Shown in pieces: positions 21,501 to 28,456 of a DNA stretch of 64,000 bases. Location: the NCBI GenBank assembly GCA_963693305.1, contig OY855912.1, forward strand, positions 1,458,501 to 1,522,500. Direction: 5' to 3'. The position numbers were made by a program, and so were the translations under genes. This DNA comes from Meandrina meandrites (taxonomy: Eukaryota; Cnidaria; Anthozoa; Scleractinia; Meandrinidae). The stretch's first letter is position 1, and each line of letters opens with the position of its first letter. The notes under the pieces were generated by a model. That model was not told the DNA's origin, searched no databases, and was given only the letters and a program-made list of their open reading frames with translations.

Positions 21501-24424
21501 CTTAATTCAAAGGGAAGGCATTCTTGTGGAACTACGAATCGCAATTAGAAGACAAGATTTTCAAATGCAATACCATAAGACTGATATTATATTTTCTTTG
21601 CAATATCTTTAATTACAATGCTAAATTTATCCACTCAATTAACGAACACGTCTAAAGTGGCTTTTCAAAAACACTCGAAGGCGATTGAGATTGTCCGTTT
21701 TTAACAATCTTGTTATATGGAACAGTACGACTTTCTAGACTTCCACATCAACATACAAAATTCATCTGACATTTGTACTTCTTTCATACCTGATTATAGA
21801 AAATTGGACGTTTCGACATCCGTTGATAAAACACAAAAATAATACCGCTTCTGCAAGGCAACGACAACTAAGGCAGCTTTCTGTTCACTTTTCAGATCGC
21901 TTTAATTCTCGATCGTTCAGCATAAATGAAAATCAACGACTCTTTTGATCGCTTTGTTGACGTCTTCTCACGATCAGCCATAAAAATAAACTCTCTCCCC
22001 TCCCCCTCCCTCAGGATTAACTTGTGAGCATGAGCAGTTGTGTTGAAAGCTACTACACATGCGCTAACGGATGTCAGAAAATTTCTGACATCCGGTAGTG
22101 GCTGCGACCAGAGCCCTCCGTTTCGCCGACCACGTGACCAAAAGAAACGGGGGCTCTGGGGACGAGAATGACTTTGTTATTGGACACCTTGTTATTGGAC
22201 ACTTTGTTATTGGACACTTTAGCCGCGCGCGCTCCAATTTGGTAAAAGATAGGGCGTGCTAATAACCAATCAGAATCGAGAATTTTGTTATAGTTATGAT
22301 TAAAAATGTAACTGGGGTAATAACGAGTGGTGGTGGATTTTCGAATTTGAGCTTGATCAAAGAGAATGCAAGGCTTAGTAGTGAGTGGTTTTTAAAAATA
22401 TAAGATTTTGAACGCTTAAAAGACCATACTTAGACTTCCGATTTAGTTAATACTACCAGAATTTTTCTTGAAATAGAAAAATTGGAAAGATTTTTTCCAA
22501 CAAGAATTAATTGTAACTAGAGTTGCCAAGCTTGTAATTAAGGCCCGAGACCGCAGTGGAGCGCCTTAGAGATATGACATTTAACTTAACCTTGTGGAGT
22601 TATTATTATACTATTATGGAATGTTTCGTTCGTCTGAAGCATGTGATTTCTACTCGAAGACGTGTTTTGTAGTCTATAGCGAATTGTTCTACAGAAAGCG
22701 TGTAATTTCTTCATAGTTACATGAAAATATACCAAGTGAACTGAACAATGCTTAACATTTGAGTTTCATGCTTACCTCAGCTCCGCGATACACATAATTT
22801 TCGCTCTTCACGAGGTCGCCTGAATGTTCATTACTGTGTTCATAAGTGGCGTTATTGAGATCACACTTGTGTTTCTCATTTGCATATTCCTTCTTCTCAA
22901 AATTATAACTGACACAGTTTGGTTCCAGGTAGCACTGCATTTCGCAGACATCCTCATTGCTGACGCCAATGGTTCTTATAACGTGATTCTGCAGGTAGCC
23001 GTTGACAGGAGCACTCGTGAATCTCAAATTGCGACATTGACCTGAAGAAGATCAATTTTGACAAACCATTAGTGAGAAGGCTTTCCGCTTTCACCTGACA
23101 ACGTTCATTGAAATAGTTGTATATCTAGCAACGAGAAAACCGTAAATATTCTACCCAGATCAACTATTTAAATCTGGTCATTTTTGGCCAAGAAAATAAA
23201 TATTAACTTGCAAAAACTAATATTTCCTTAATTCTTGGAAAACGCCTGTGTCACGAGTTGGTGATGTAACCGGAAACAGAACACATTTTAAACACAGAAT
23301 AAAGATGGGAAAATATTGTGGTTTGAATTAACCAAAATATTTAAATTGTCTTTTAAGTTGCGAATAAATATGAACTCAAATCAACTGGACCATAAAGCAA
23401 GGCTACGTGCAAATAATATTGTCGCCATGCAATAAAATACTCGCGCCCTAACAGCTGCTACAAGGTTATTTAATATCAGTAAGGTTCTCAGCTATATTAT
23501 ATCACACCTAACTTCACGTAACAAAACCGCAAATAACACGTTTTTAATATCACTTGCTAGGACAAAACGTATTGCAGATAAAGAACGAAGAACTCCATTT
23601 TAAAAATTTCGAGACCTGTCGAATGTTTAATACAGTTCCCACCGTTTTATCGACCTTCGACAGCACTCACTTTCATAATGAAATTCCTAGTTTTAAGTTA
23701 TATACCACTGCATATAGAAAGAAACTTTTTCTCTACCTCGACTTGAGTGGTAAACCCCTGTTAAATACCGGCAAGTAAAATAACGATGTATAAAAGTCAA
23801 ATAAAGACATAAACAACAAAAAGTTTTATATGAAACATAGCTTGTGTAAAATAATTACTTTTTTGCAAAACGAGACTAGCACGACAGTTAAGAAATTTGC
23901 ATGGATATATCAAAACCACCTGTTTAATGAGTGAAGTTAAAACTTCCTTTCGTCGGTGCATTTTAATGTGACTTTCGAGTTGCAATTCAGTTGTGATAGC
24001 GGTCTAATTTTACACACACCGTCGAGAAATATTATTCAAACTTTTTTTCTAATTTTTAGCTCAGTCTACTTTGCCAAACTGTGCAAAAAAGCGAAAATGG
24101 TCATAAGAAAGGAAAGCCGGTTATTAATTGAGCTTAGTTTGGAAAGACTATCTGTGTTAAGTTGTTTTTCTCAAACGATAACTATTTCCTCAAAAACACC
24201 AACTTTTCATCGATCGCCTTTAATACTTAGAAAAATTGATTCGGTTACTTAACGGTCACTAACTTTTTATTGCTTAGAAAGTAGCCTAGACAGTGCTTTA
24301 ATTGAAAAAAAAGCAGCGCTAAGACAGTGAGAAAAATTCTGAAATACCGAATGAAGAGAACCATACCTTGTACCTCCGGTATCTGCAGGGAAGCCAACAA
24401 GACGAAAACCAAGCAAGAAAGCAT
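6230..24424 (-). CDS. Gene 2: secreted PAN-EGF-discoidin mosaic protein (3' end not found)
   Basis: Fifteen exons on the minus strand join without a phase conflict: signal peptide (24367-24424), PAN/apple (22776-23041), EGF (17804-17918), EGF-CA (17389-17514), EGF-CA (16507-16629), a 15-nt microexon (16183-16197), then F5/8 type C domains from 15441-15508 + 14646-14885 + 13874-14015, 11932-12260 + 10700-10844, 9802-9936 + 8885-9081 + 8337-8478, and the first part of a fourth at 6230-6558. Domain borders are all phase 1; breaks inside F5/8C domains are phase 0, apart from one extra phase-1 break in the third domain. Discoidin domains bind glycans, phospholipids or collagen, so an extracellular recognition or adhesion role is inferred. 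No transmembrane exon is in the window. The gene must continue left of position 1 or is truncated. A weak TATA-like site (TATTAAAA) lies about 130 bases upstream of the ATG. Confidence 0.8.
6559..8336. other. Intron of gene 2 with repeat debris
   Basis: Contains the THAP-like piece described separately, a direct repeat of about 35 bp (GTTCCTGACGCC...ATTGGAAT) near 6797 and 7732, and a 17-base C run near 7885-7901. Nothing else recognised. Confidence 0.5.
6945..7068 (+). pseudogene. THAP-like zinc-finger exon fragment
   Basis: On the plus strand [18 protein letters not shown] has the C-x4-C start of a THAP (C2CH) domain and is followed by a CATG-GTAAGT donor. The following segment reads as the expected Phe-rich strand (HFFSFPNA) only in another frame, so a frameshift is likely. 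THAP domains occur in host transcription regulators and P-type transposases. It sits inside a gene 2 intron on the opposite strand and looks like transposon remains. Confidence 0.35.
8337..8478 (-). CDS. Gene 2 exon 14: F5/8C domain 3, C-terminal part
   Basis: Encodes [30 protein letters not shown] and [10 protein letters not shown]. 142 nt, phase 0 to 1; acceptor TTTTAAG, donor GTATGT. Confidence 0.9.
8479..8884. other. Intron of gene 2, nothing recognised
   Basis: AT-rich intron between the F5/8C domain 3 middle and C-terminal exons. Confidence 0.5.
8885..9081 (-). CDS. Gene 2 exon 13: F5/8C domain 3, middle part
   Basis: Encodes (G)[33 protein letters not shown] and [11 protein letters not shown]. 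197 nt, phase 1 to 0; donor GTATAG. Carries an unusual Trp-rich insert ([11 protein letters not shown]) where sisters have a short WVTKF-type segment. Confidence 0.85.
9082..9801. other. Intron of gene 2, nothing recognised
   Basis: A 147-codon open frame on the plus strand at 9096-9539 has no family features and overlaps splice sites; treated as chance. Confidence 0.5.
9802..9936 (-). CDS. Gene 2 exon 12: F5/8C domain 3, first part
   Basis: Encodes (G)[31 protein letters not shown] and ERGRLNKK. The upstream limit is uncertain: an acceptor at 9937-9938 gives a GF linker like domains 2 and 4, while one at 9916-9917 gives a shorter exon in the same phase. The exon ends in phase 1, an extra break not seen in domain 2. 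Confidence 0.7.
9937..10699. other. Intron of gene 2, nothing recognised
   Basis: AT-rich; no repeats or domains seen. Confidence 0.5.
10700..10844 (-). CDS. Gene 2 exon 11: F5/8C domain 2, C-terminal part
   Basis: Encodes [29 protein letters not shown] and [10 protein letters not shown]. 145 nt, phase 0 to 1; acceptor AAACTAG, donor GTACGT. Confidence 0.9.
10893..11058. mobile_element. MITE with AGTGGCGGATCCAG ends
   Basis: Inverted ends AGTGGCGGATCCAG and CTGGATCCGCCACT enclose GC-rich then AT-rich DNA. The start of another copy is at 63984-64000. CAGTGGCGGA-type termini recall hAT-related MITEs; no target duplication was identified. Confidence 0.6.
11292..11518. mobile_element. MITE with GGGCCCGGTTGCATAAAG ends
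   Basis: About 30-bp inverted repeats (GGGCCCGGTTGCATAAAG...CTTAAG) at both ends of a 225-bp unit inside an intron. No coding capacity. Confidence 0.75.
11577..11755. mobile_element. MITE with TAGACTGCGAACAGT ends
   Basis: Left end TAGACTGCGAACAGT and right end ACTGTTCGCAGCCTA form a near-perfect inverted pair. A related, more diverged palindrome is at 24888-25094. Confidence 0.6.
11932..12260 (-). CDS. Gene 2 exon 10: F5/8C domain 2, N-terminal part
   Basis: Encodes the linker [10 protein letters not shown], then [39 protein letters not shown] and [19 protein letters not shown]. 329 nt, phase 1 to 0, acceptor TCTCAG and donor GTAAAG. Equal in length to 6230-6558. Confidence 0.9.
12387..13080. 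mobile_element. ATCGAT-rich TIR element (694 bp, 5-bp TSD)
   Basis: Terminal inverted repeats TCCCGGCGTGCCCAATCGAT at both ends are flanked by TACGG at 12382-12386 and 13081-13085. The subterminal arms (about 12400-12600 and 12900-13070) are packed with ATCGAT/AATCGAT units in both orientations; the centre is ordinary sequence. Non-autonomous, within a gene 2 intron. Confidence 0.85.
13874..14015 (-). CDS. Gene 2 exon 9: F5/8C domain 1, C-terminal part
   Basis: Encodes [29 protein letters not shown] and MRLELYGC, the last strands and closing cysteine of the domain. 142 nt, phase 0 to 1, the same length as exons 8337-8478 and 47450-47591. Confidence 0.9.
14016..14645. other. Intron of gene 2, nothing recognised
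   Basis: No repeat structure or domain seen. Confidence 0.5.
14646..14885 (-). CDS. Gene 2 exon 8: F5/8C domain 1, middle part
   Basis: Encodes [18 protein letters not shown], then [20 protein letters not shown] and [16 protein letters not shown], the core strands and spike region of a discoidin domain. 240 nt, phase 0 to 0; acceptor TTTTTCAG, donor GTAAGT. Confidence 0.9.
15145..15212. repeat. Imperfect inverted repeat (CCATGGTAT ... ATACCATGG)
   Basis: Short inverted CCATGGTAT motifs around an AT-rich loop; likely MITE residue. Confidence 0.4.
15300..15340. repeat. Hairpin GTTGGATATGAG / CTCATATCCAAC
   Basis: Perfect 12-bp arms separated by about 13 bases. Confidence 0.7.
15384..15412. 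repeat. (TGTGT)n microsatellite
   Basis: About six tandem TGTGT/GTGTT pentamers in a gene 2 intron. Confidence 0.75.
15441..15508 (-). CDS. Gene 2 exon 7: F5/8C domain 1, N-terminal part
   Basis: Encodes (D)[19 protein letters not shown], the start of an F5/8 type C (discoidin) domain up to the NSE before the conserved SS. Phase 1 to 0. Donor is GTTTGT. Here the N-half of the domain is split into two exons, unlike domain 2. Confidence 0.85.
15509..16182. other. Intron of gene 2 with a hammerhead-like scrap
   Basis: On the minus strand near 15662-15685 the order TTGATGAA, short spacer, GAAACG resembles the hammerhead-like hairpins found at 50.2, 50.4 and 59.3 kb but with a broken core. Otherwise nothing. 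Confidence 0.3.
16183..16197 (-). CDS. Gene 2 exon 6: 15-nt microexon
   Basis: GTTTAGTTTTTGGAG lies between a strong acceptor (CTTTCTTTCTTTCAG) and a GTATGC donor. It is phase 1 to 1 and would encode a linker S-L-V-F-G, leaving a final G that pairs with the next exon to make Asp. Sister discoidin domains carry similar linkers (GFSIS, GFPTS) fused to their first exon, which supports it. Skipping would also keep the frame. No transcript evidence is available. Confidence 0.6.
16507..16629 (-). CDS. Gene 2 exon 5: calcium-binding EGF
   Basis: Encodes (D)[17 protein letters not shown] then [15 protein letters not shown] and GDGKNCT. It has 123 nt, phase 1 to 1, all six cysteines and the DIDEC calcium site. 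It is very similar to the EGF exons of gene 1, so the two genes share a recent EGF source. Donor GTAATT differs from the GTAAC seen at most sister exons. Confidence 0.9.
16793..17326. mobile_element. MITE with CCCxGTCCACACTAATC ends
   Basis: Left CCCCGTCCACACTAATCCGG and right ATTAGTGTGGACAGGGCCC are inverted ends with further internal GGATAAATTT and AAAACG blocks in inverted order. About 530 bp inside the intron between two EGF exons. Non-coding. Confidence 0.75.
17389..17514 (-). CDS. Gene 2 exon 4: calcium-binding EGF
   Basis: Encodes (D)[29 protein letters not shown] and [10 protein letters not shown]: the DxNEC calcium motif and all six cysteines. 126 nt, phase 1 to 1, with a TGTTAG acceptor and GTAAAA donor. 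Confidence 0.9.
17804..17918 (-). CDS. Gene 2 exon 3: EGF domain
   Basis: Encodes [14 protein letters not shown] ... [15 protein letters not shown], a complete six-cysteine EGF module without the calcium motif. Phase 0 in, phase 1 out; acceptor CTTTTGAG, donor GTAGGA. Confidence 0.85.
18030..18310. repeat. AT-rich simple sequence
   Basis: TTAATTAA runs followed by degenerate ATATAAACAT repeats in the long intron after the PAN exon. Confidence 0.6.
18897..19226. repeat. Palindromic dispersed repeat, first part (inverted copy at 49.7-50.1 kb)
   Basis: 18939-19017 is a long hairpin (GTAATCATACGAGTGATTA ... TAATCACGAGTATGATTAC). The whole block matches 49740-50080 in reverse complement. Its continuation is found at 22171-22300, so the repeat was split by the 19237-22170 insertion. 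Confidence 0.8.
19237..22170. mobile_element. MULE-like element, 2.9 kb, with 10-bp TSD
   Basis: Ends CATTCTCGTCCCCAGAG and its exact complement are flanked by ACTTTGTTAT at 19227-19236 and 22171-22180. The undisrupted site exists in the inverted copy at 49.7 kb, which proves insertion. Each end folds again into a local hairpin: the GAGCTACTCGTT arm at 19250-19290 and the CCAGAGCCC arm near 22112-22160. No transposase frame was found, so it is non-autonomous. It may carry a host-like Cys-rich piece (20166-20320). Confidence 0.85.
20166..20320 (-). other. Cys-rich open frame inside the MULE-like element
   Basis: Minus-strand frame [15 protein letters not shown] ... [17 protein letters not shown] with eight cysteines in about 40 residues, followed directly by a GTAAGT donor. 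It looks like an exon of a secreted Cys-rich peptide. I do not recognise the family, and no acceptor or signal peptide is clear. Could be captured exon sequence or chance. Confidence 0.3.
22171..22300. repeat. Palindromic dispersed repeat, second part
   Basis: Three near copies of TTGTTATTGGACAC followed by GCGCGCGCTCCAATTTGG; matches the reverse complement of 49620-49735. Completes the repeat split by the MULE-like element. Confidence 0.8.
22776..23041 (-). CDS. Gene 2 exon 2: PAN/apple domain
   Basis: Encodes about 88 residues beginning QCRNLRFT and including [17 protein letters not shown] and HKCDLNN, the Cys spacing of PAN/apple domains. PAN domains bind protein or carbohydrate partners. 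Acceptor TTCTTCAG and donor GTAAGC are clean. Starts in phase 1 and ends in phase 0, matching the phase-0 start of the next EGF exon 4.9 kb away. Confidence 0.85.
23042..24366. other. Intron 1 of gene 2, nothing recognised
   Basis: AT-rich, no repeats or domains seen. Confidence 0.5.
24367..24424 (-). CDS. Gene 2 exon 1: signal peptide
   Basis: ATG at 24422-24424 opens [17 protein letters not shown], a short hydrophobic core with small residues, typical of a cleavable signal peptide. The exon ends in phase 1 at a GTATGG donor, matching the phase-1 acceptor of the PAN exon. I chose this start because it is the only ATG in frame that gives a signal peptide directly before the PAN domain. Confidence 0.75.
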
Positions 24425-24887
24425 CTTTACAATTACCTTACAACAACTTCGAAATTATTGGCTAGCTTGTAATGTTAAATTCCGGCTATCAGAAGTTTCG
24501 GCGCGTGGATCAGTGGTGTGAACCATGAGCTAAACTGCAGCATCTGAAGTCAATTTTAATACGTTCCGTATTCAAAAATGCCAGCTCTATAGATTAACCA
24601 CCTTTTTAATTAGTTATTGGTGGTTCCACCGTATTGTGGTTTGTGGATATTTATATTGCATAATATACTGTGCTATATTGATATGACAGGCTATTGTCTC
24701 CGATATGACAGCAAAAAAGGCAGCCGTTGTGTTTACGTAGTTTGTGGTAGTTTGGAAAACAAACTGAGCCAAAACTGTGCACGTTTTCAACCGCAATAAG
24801 TGTTGGCCATCTGCACGGCGCACCTGAACGATGAGAAACAAAACGTTTCTAAAAATGCCAGAAGTTTTAGAAACGGAGAGTTGTCTA
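24425..24887. other. Upstream region of gene 2
   Basis: Presumed promoter and 5' leader of gene 2. Only a weak TATTAAAA (minus strand, 24554-24561) is visible. Confidence 0.35.
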
Positions 24888-25094
24888 GACTGCGAACACT
24901 CCGTCCTTTTTTTCTTAATCTGTTGAGCGTGAAGCGAAGTAAAAGCGCAAATGGGAAAATGGCCGTGAGAAACCTGAGGACGAAAGCGTGCCTCGCCTCC
25001 AGTTTTCCCACGACAATTTTCCCATTCTCGCTCTTTTTTTTTTGCTTCATGCTCGACGGACTAAGGAAGAAAGGAACTGCTTGTAGTCTAAAGC
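24888..25094. mobile_element. Palindromic MITE (diverged)
   Basis: The arms 24888-24960 and 25015-25094 are imperfect inverted copies (AGACTGCGAACACTCC versus the complement of GGAACTGCTTGTAGTCT). The same family as 11577-11755 is likely. The open frames on both strands here are consequences of the palindrome. Confidence 0.55.
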
Positions 25095-25119
25095 TCGGGC
25101 AAAACGAGGATTAGAGTTG

Positions 25120-25385
25120 ATAAGTCGTGTTCAAACTCTCGCTCTCGTTTGGCTTGAAGCTCTCATGCACTCTCATCGACTCTCGTGCGCTATCATGAAA
25201 TTTGAACGTGCTCAAATTTTACATGAAAGTCGATGAAGGTCTTCTCTCGTTTCTAGTCGTTCTTGACGAACTTTCGACGACTTTCGTTCTCGTTTAGCCG
25301 GAGTTGATGATAGTCGATGAGAGTTGGCGAAAATTCTGACGAGAGACAACTCGCATCATCTCTCATCCTCTTTTGACCGGGGCCT
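25120..25385. mobile_element. Probable MITE rich in CTCTCGxxCTCTCATCG units
   Basis: Left half is rich in CTCTCATGCACTCTCATCGA-type units and right half in GATGATAGTCGATGAGAG-type units, ending GACCGGGGCC. Inverted organisation typical of a foldback MITE. Confidence 0.4.
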
Positions 25386-27953
25386 TAGTCCTGTAAAAAC
25401 AGGAAGTTTTTTTAATACTCTGACAAGGTTGTCATCCTGAGGCAGGACGTATTGCGTCATACCCAGCAATTTGATATCTGCAAGGGTTTTGTTGTTGACT
25501 GAAACATATCATGAATTCATTGATTAAGGATAACAAAGAGGGGAACTTAGCGCTGCTAAAGCTCAAATAAAACAATGTGACCACATGTTTGGCCTTATTC
25601 GTGTATTAAAATAGTGTTTGAACATCGGGTAATCTCCGAGATTATTTATTCCCCCTCATTCAAGCAAACATTGAAGCGACCCATTCGATTCATTATCATT
25701 TCTGCCCAGGCAAAGCAAATGGGACAAGAATTCTTTTTAAAATTCCTTGTATCTGAAGACGATCTTGAAATAACTAAGTATAAGGATTGCAATGTCTTAG
25801 TTTTATAATAGGGTCAAGGGAGAGCTCTACAATTTTTTCAAGAAGTGATGTCATCTGTACGTTCTTACTTTGAGTGTCAGAAAGTGTTTCGTGTGAACAT
25901 GGTTTCAAGCATAAAGAAAAAAAATTCACTTTTTCCAATTTTCGAAACCATCCAAGCGAACACAATAGAGCTCGCCTATTAACTAAAGCAAGCTTTCTTA
26001 ATTCGCTTTTAGAAAGGCTGGAACAACATTTCAAGAGAGTTCTCGGCGGCATTCACTCAATCCTCCTCCATCCATTACTTTTCATGGGCGATCAATTAAA
26101 TTATCTGAAACGGCCGCTCAGAGCAAGGACGTGGCCATTGCGCAGAAGTGGCAGTTGTCAGGTTTCAGCAATAGTAACGCGTATGGCGAAAAATCTCGGC
26201 CGCTGTAGAGAGGTGTCTGTAGTAGAGTTAGACTGTAGTTATGCCCAAACCATGCCATGGCATAACATCATCAGCCCAACCGCGTGCTTCTAAAAATAGT
26301 TTTTAGTAAAAGCTCAGCCGTGTTCTATTAGAAATCCAACAATGAATCTGTGTTTACGTCCCTGGCTCAAGTCGCGTCCAGACTGTGGACTAACAAACAT
26401 TGGTACCCAGTCAGCCTGTTCTATTGAAGGACCGCGAACCTGGTTGGTTCCCCCAATCTTTTCTATTTAACAATTAGCCATGTTCTAAACGAGCAGGGGA
26501 CTGGGTACGAATATTTAAAATCGATTGAATTGTAAAATGGGGCCCGTCATCTAAAAAAGCATCTAAACATTAGTAAGTTTACCAAATTTGACAGTAACTG
26601 ATAAAATAAGTGAGCTAAGTAGGGATTGGAGGGACGCCTAAGCGAAACGTCAACGAATCATAGCCGAGTTGACTATCGCTCATAGAAAGCGCGGGCGAGT
26701 AGTGTAATTGTTTTAGTAGAAACTCTAAAGGATTTCAGTTTTTTCACTTTTAACCCAAAAATCAAGAAAAATTAACCTTTTAAAAAGCAACGCTCGCGTG
26801 ATCATGTTCTATCGGCGAATAGAACTCCATGGAAGAACAAATCAGATTCGCGGATTTTCAATAGAGTTTCGACTAATTGTTATTAAATAAAATGGCGTTC
26901 TGAGTTATTGAAGGTAAGCAAAATAGGGAAAGGTATTATTAGACTTGGACCAAAGGGACCCACACGACCGGAGCAACTACCAGAGTGCGACAGTCCAGTC
27001 AGGTCTTTGAACAAATCCTCATAAGAGTACGAACCCTAAGAGTTGTCTGAAGTTGTTGTTTTGCGTTTTACATAGTCGAGAAGAACTCCAGTAAACCCTG
27101 CCACAGATTCAACAGCTCTGATTGTTTTCCTGGGGAAAATGAAACATTCATTATGCATATAGTTCATTGCTCAAAGGAAACAAAACCATAATCCATTTGG
27201 GACTAACGCGCACTTCTTCAACTCACTTTTTATGATTTTTGTCTCATGTTTCCTCATGCGAAAAATGGACGGAGAAGGAGGAGTAGGCTACAAAAACACG
27301 TCAAACCTAAAATATTATTAATTCTAGTTCCTATATTTTGGTGGTACAATACGGTAAAGAAAAGTATTTTTTAGAACTTGGAAAAGAAGATCTTCGCGTT
27401 AATTGAGAAAAAATAACATAAATATTTGGAAAAATTCATATGAGTGTCACTTGGTAAAGGGTCTCGTGATAGAAGAGAGGTGCTAAAAAAGATTTATTTT
27501 ACAGTAGATCAAGTCGCATTGTGCTACTTTCACGTTTTGGCCCGAAAGCACATAAACAATCACATAGAGAATATGGCCAGTTGAAAGGAAAACTCGAGCC
27601 ATTCTTGGGCCAAGTATTATGAAGGGGGCGTTAAACCGCAACTACTGGTACGTCATTGGTGAAAACTAAACCACATTGCAGAATTCAAACAGAAAATGCC
27701 AACTTCAGTTGTTGAGCCAGTTAGTTATTGTGCAATACAAAGTTTGAAATTAAAATTAAGTTGGAATTCTCTTTTCTGCTTGACACTATGTGATTAATTT
27801 GACCGCGGTTACAATAGTCACAACGCAAACAAGTGGCTGGACACCTTTTTTATTAATAGCTGCACACAATGTATCCAGGACTAGTTATTATTGTTAGAAG
27901 TTATAATTTACCGTTTACACAATCTACATTGATGATAAACTACGCCAAGCTAG
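25386..27953. other. Intergenic, no gene recognised
   Basis: Several short open frames (such as 25774-26052 and 25874-26293 on opposite strands) lack domain features and overlap each other. I see nothing else to support. Confidence 0.5.
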
Positions 27954-27957
27954 TCTG

Positions 27958-28029
27958 GTCTCGTATCTCAGTCAGTTGAGCAACAGTGATCTAATGCGGA
28001 GGTCATGCGTTCGAATCTCACCGAGATCA
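27958..28029 (+). pseudogene. tRNA-like sequence (SINE head or tRNA pseudogene)
   Basis: GGTCTCG pairs with CGAGATC as a 7-bp acceptor stem (one G-T). There is a D-arm (CTCAGTCAGTTGAG) and a B-box-like GCGTTCGAATC, but the anticodon stem does not pair. Probably a tRNA-derived SINE head. Confidence 0.5.
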
Positions 28030-28089
28030 AAGAATTTTCTTTGCTTCGTGTGATTTCTCATTTCCCGCTTTCTAAGGCTAAAGCTCAGA

Positions 28090-28456
28090 AGTAAATTCCT
28101 GGGTTATTTTCCGACACTGTTGATCATCCTAGAGCTCGTTCTCTACTTTCAAGCTAAAATTTATAATTAATTAATCCTCTTCGTGCTGAGTAGCACGTAA
28201 GGCCTACTTTCAAGCTAAGCTAAATTCAGGTTAAATCAAGCTTCCACTTAGTTTAAAACATGCAAAAAGTAAGGTAAACTTTATGTACAAAACAATGTTT
28301 GTGGTCACAACAAGGCTGGTTACTACAGTTATAGGTAAGGCAGAGAAAACTTAAATTAGTTATTCAGTTATGTAACCTCTTCTCTGTTCATTCTCACTAT
28401 ATAGTTATGAAATTTACGCTTCGGTGATCCAAAACAATATAAACTAACTGGAGTTA
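28090..28456. repeat. Dispersed repeat copy 1 (pair at 58850-59195)
   Basis: Shares long blocks with 58850-59195, including CTACTTTCAAGCTAAAATTT, CTCTTCGTGCTGAGTAGCAC and TTACGCTTCGGTGATCC. Non-coding; family not recognised. Confidence 0.8.

Noticed and set aside
24787..25114. Similar basic frames on opposite strands
   Set aside because: Explained by the palindromic MITE.
25774..26293. 92- and 139-codon frames on opposite strands
   Set aside because: They overlap, lack domains and have no splice or start support.
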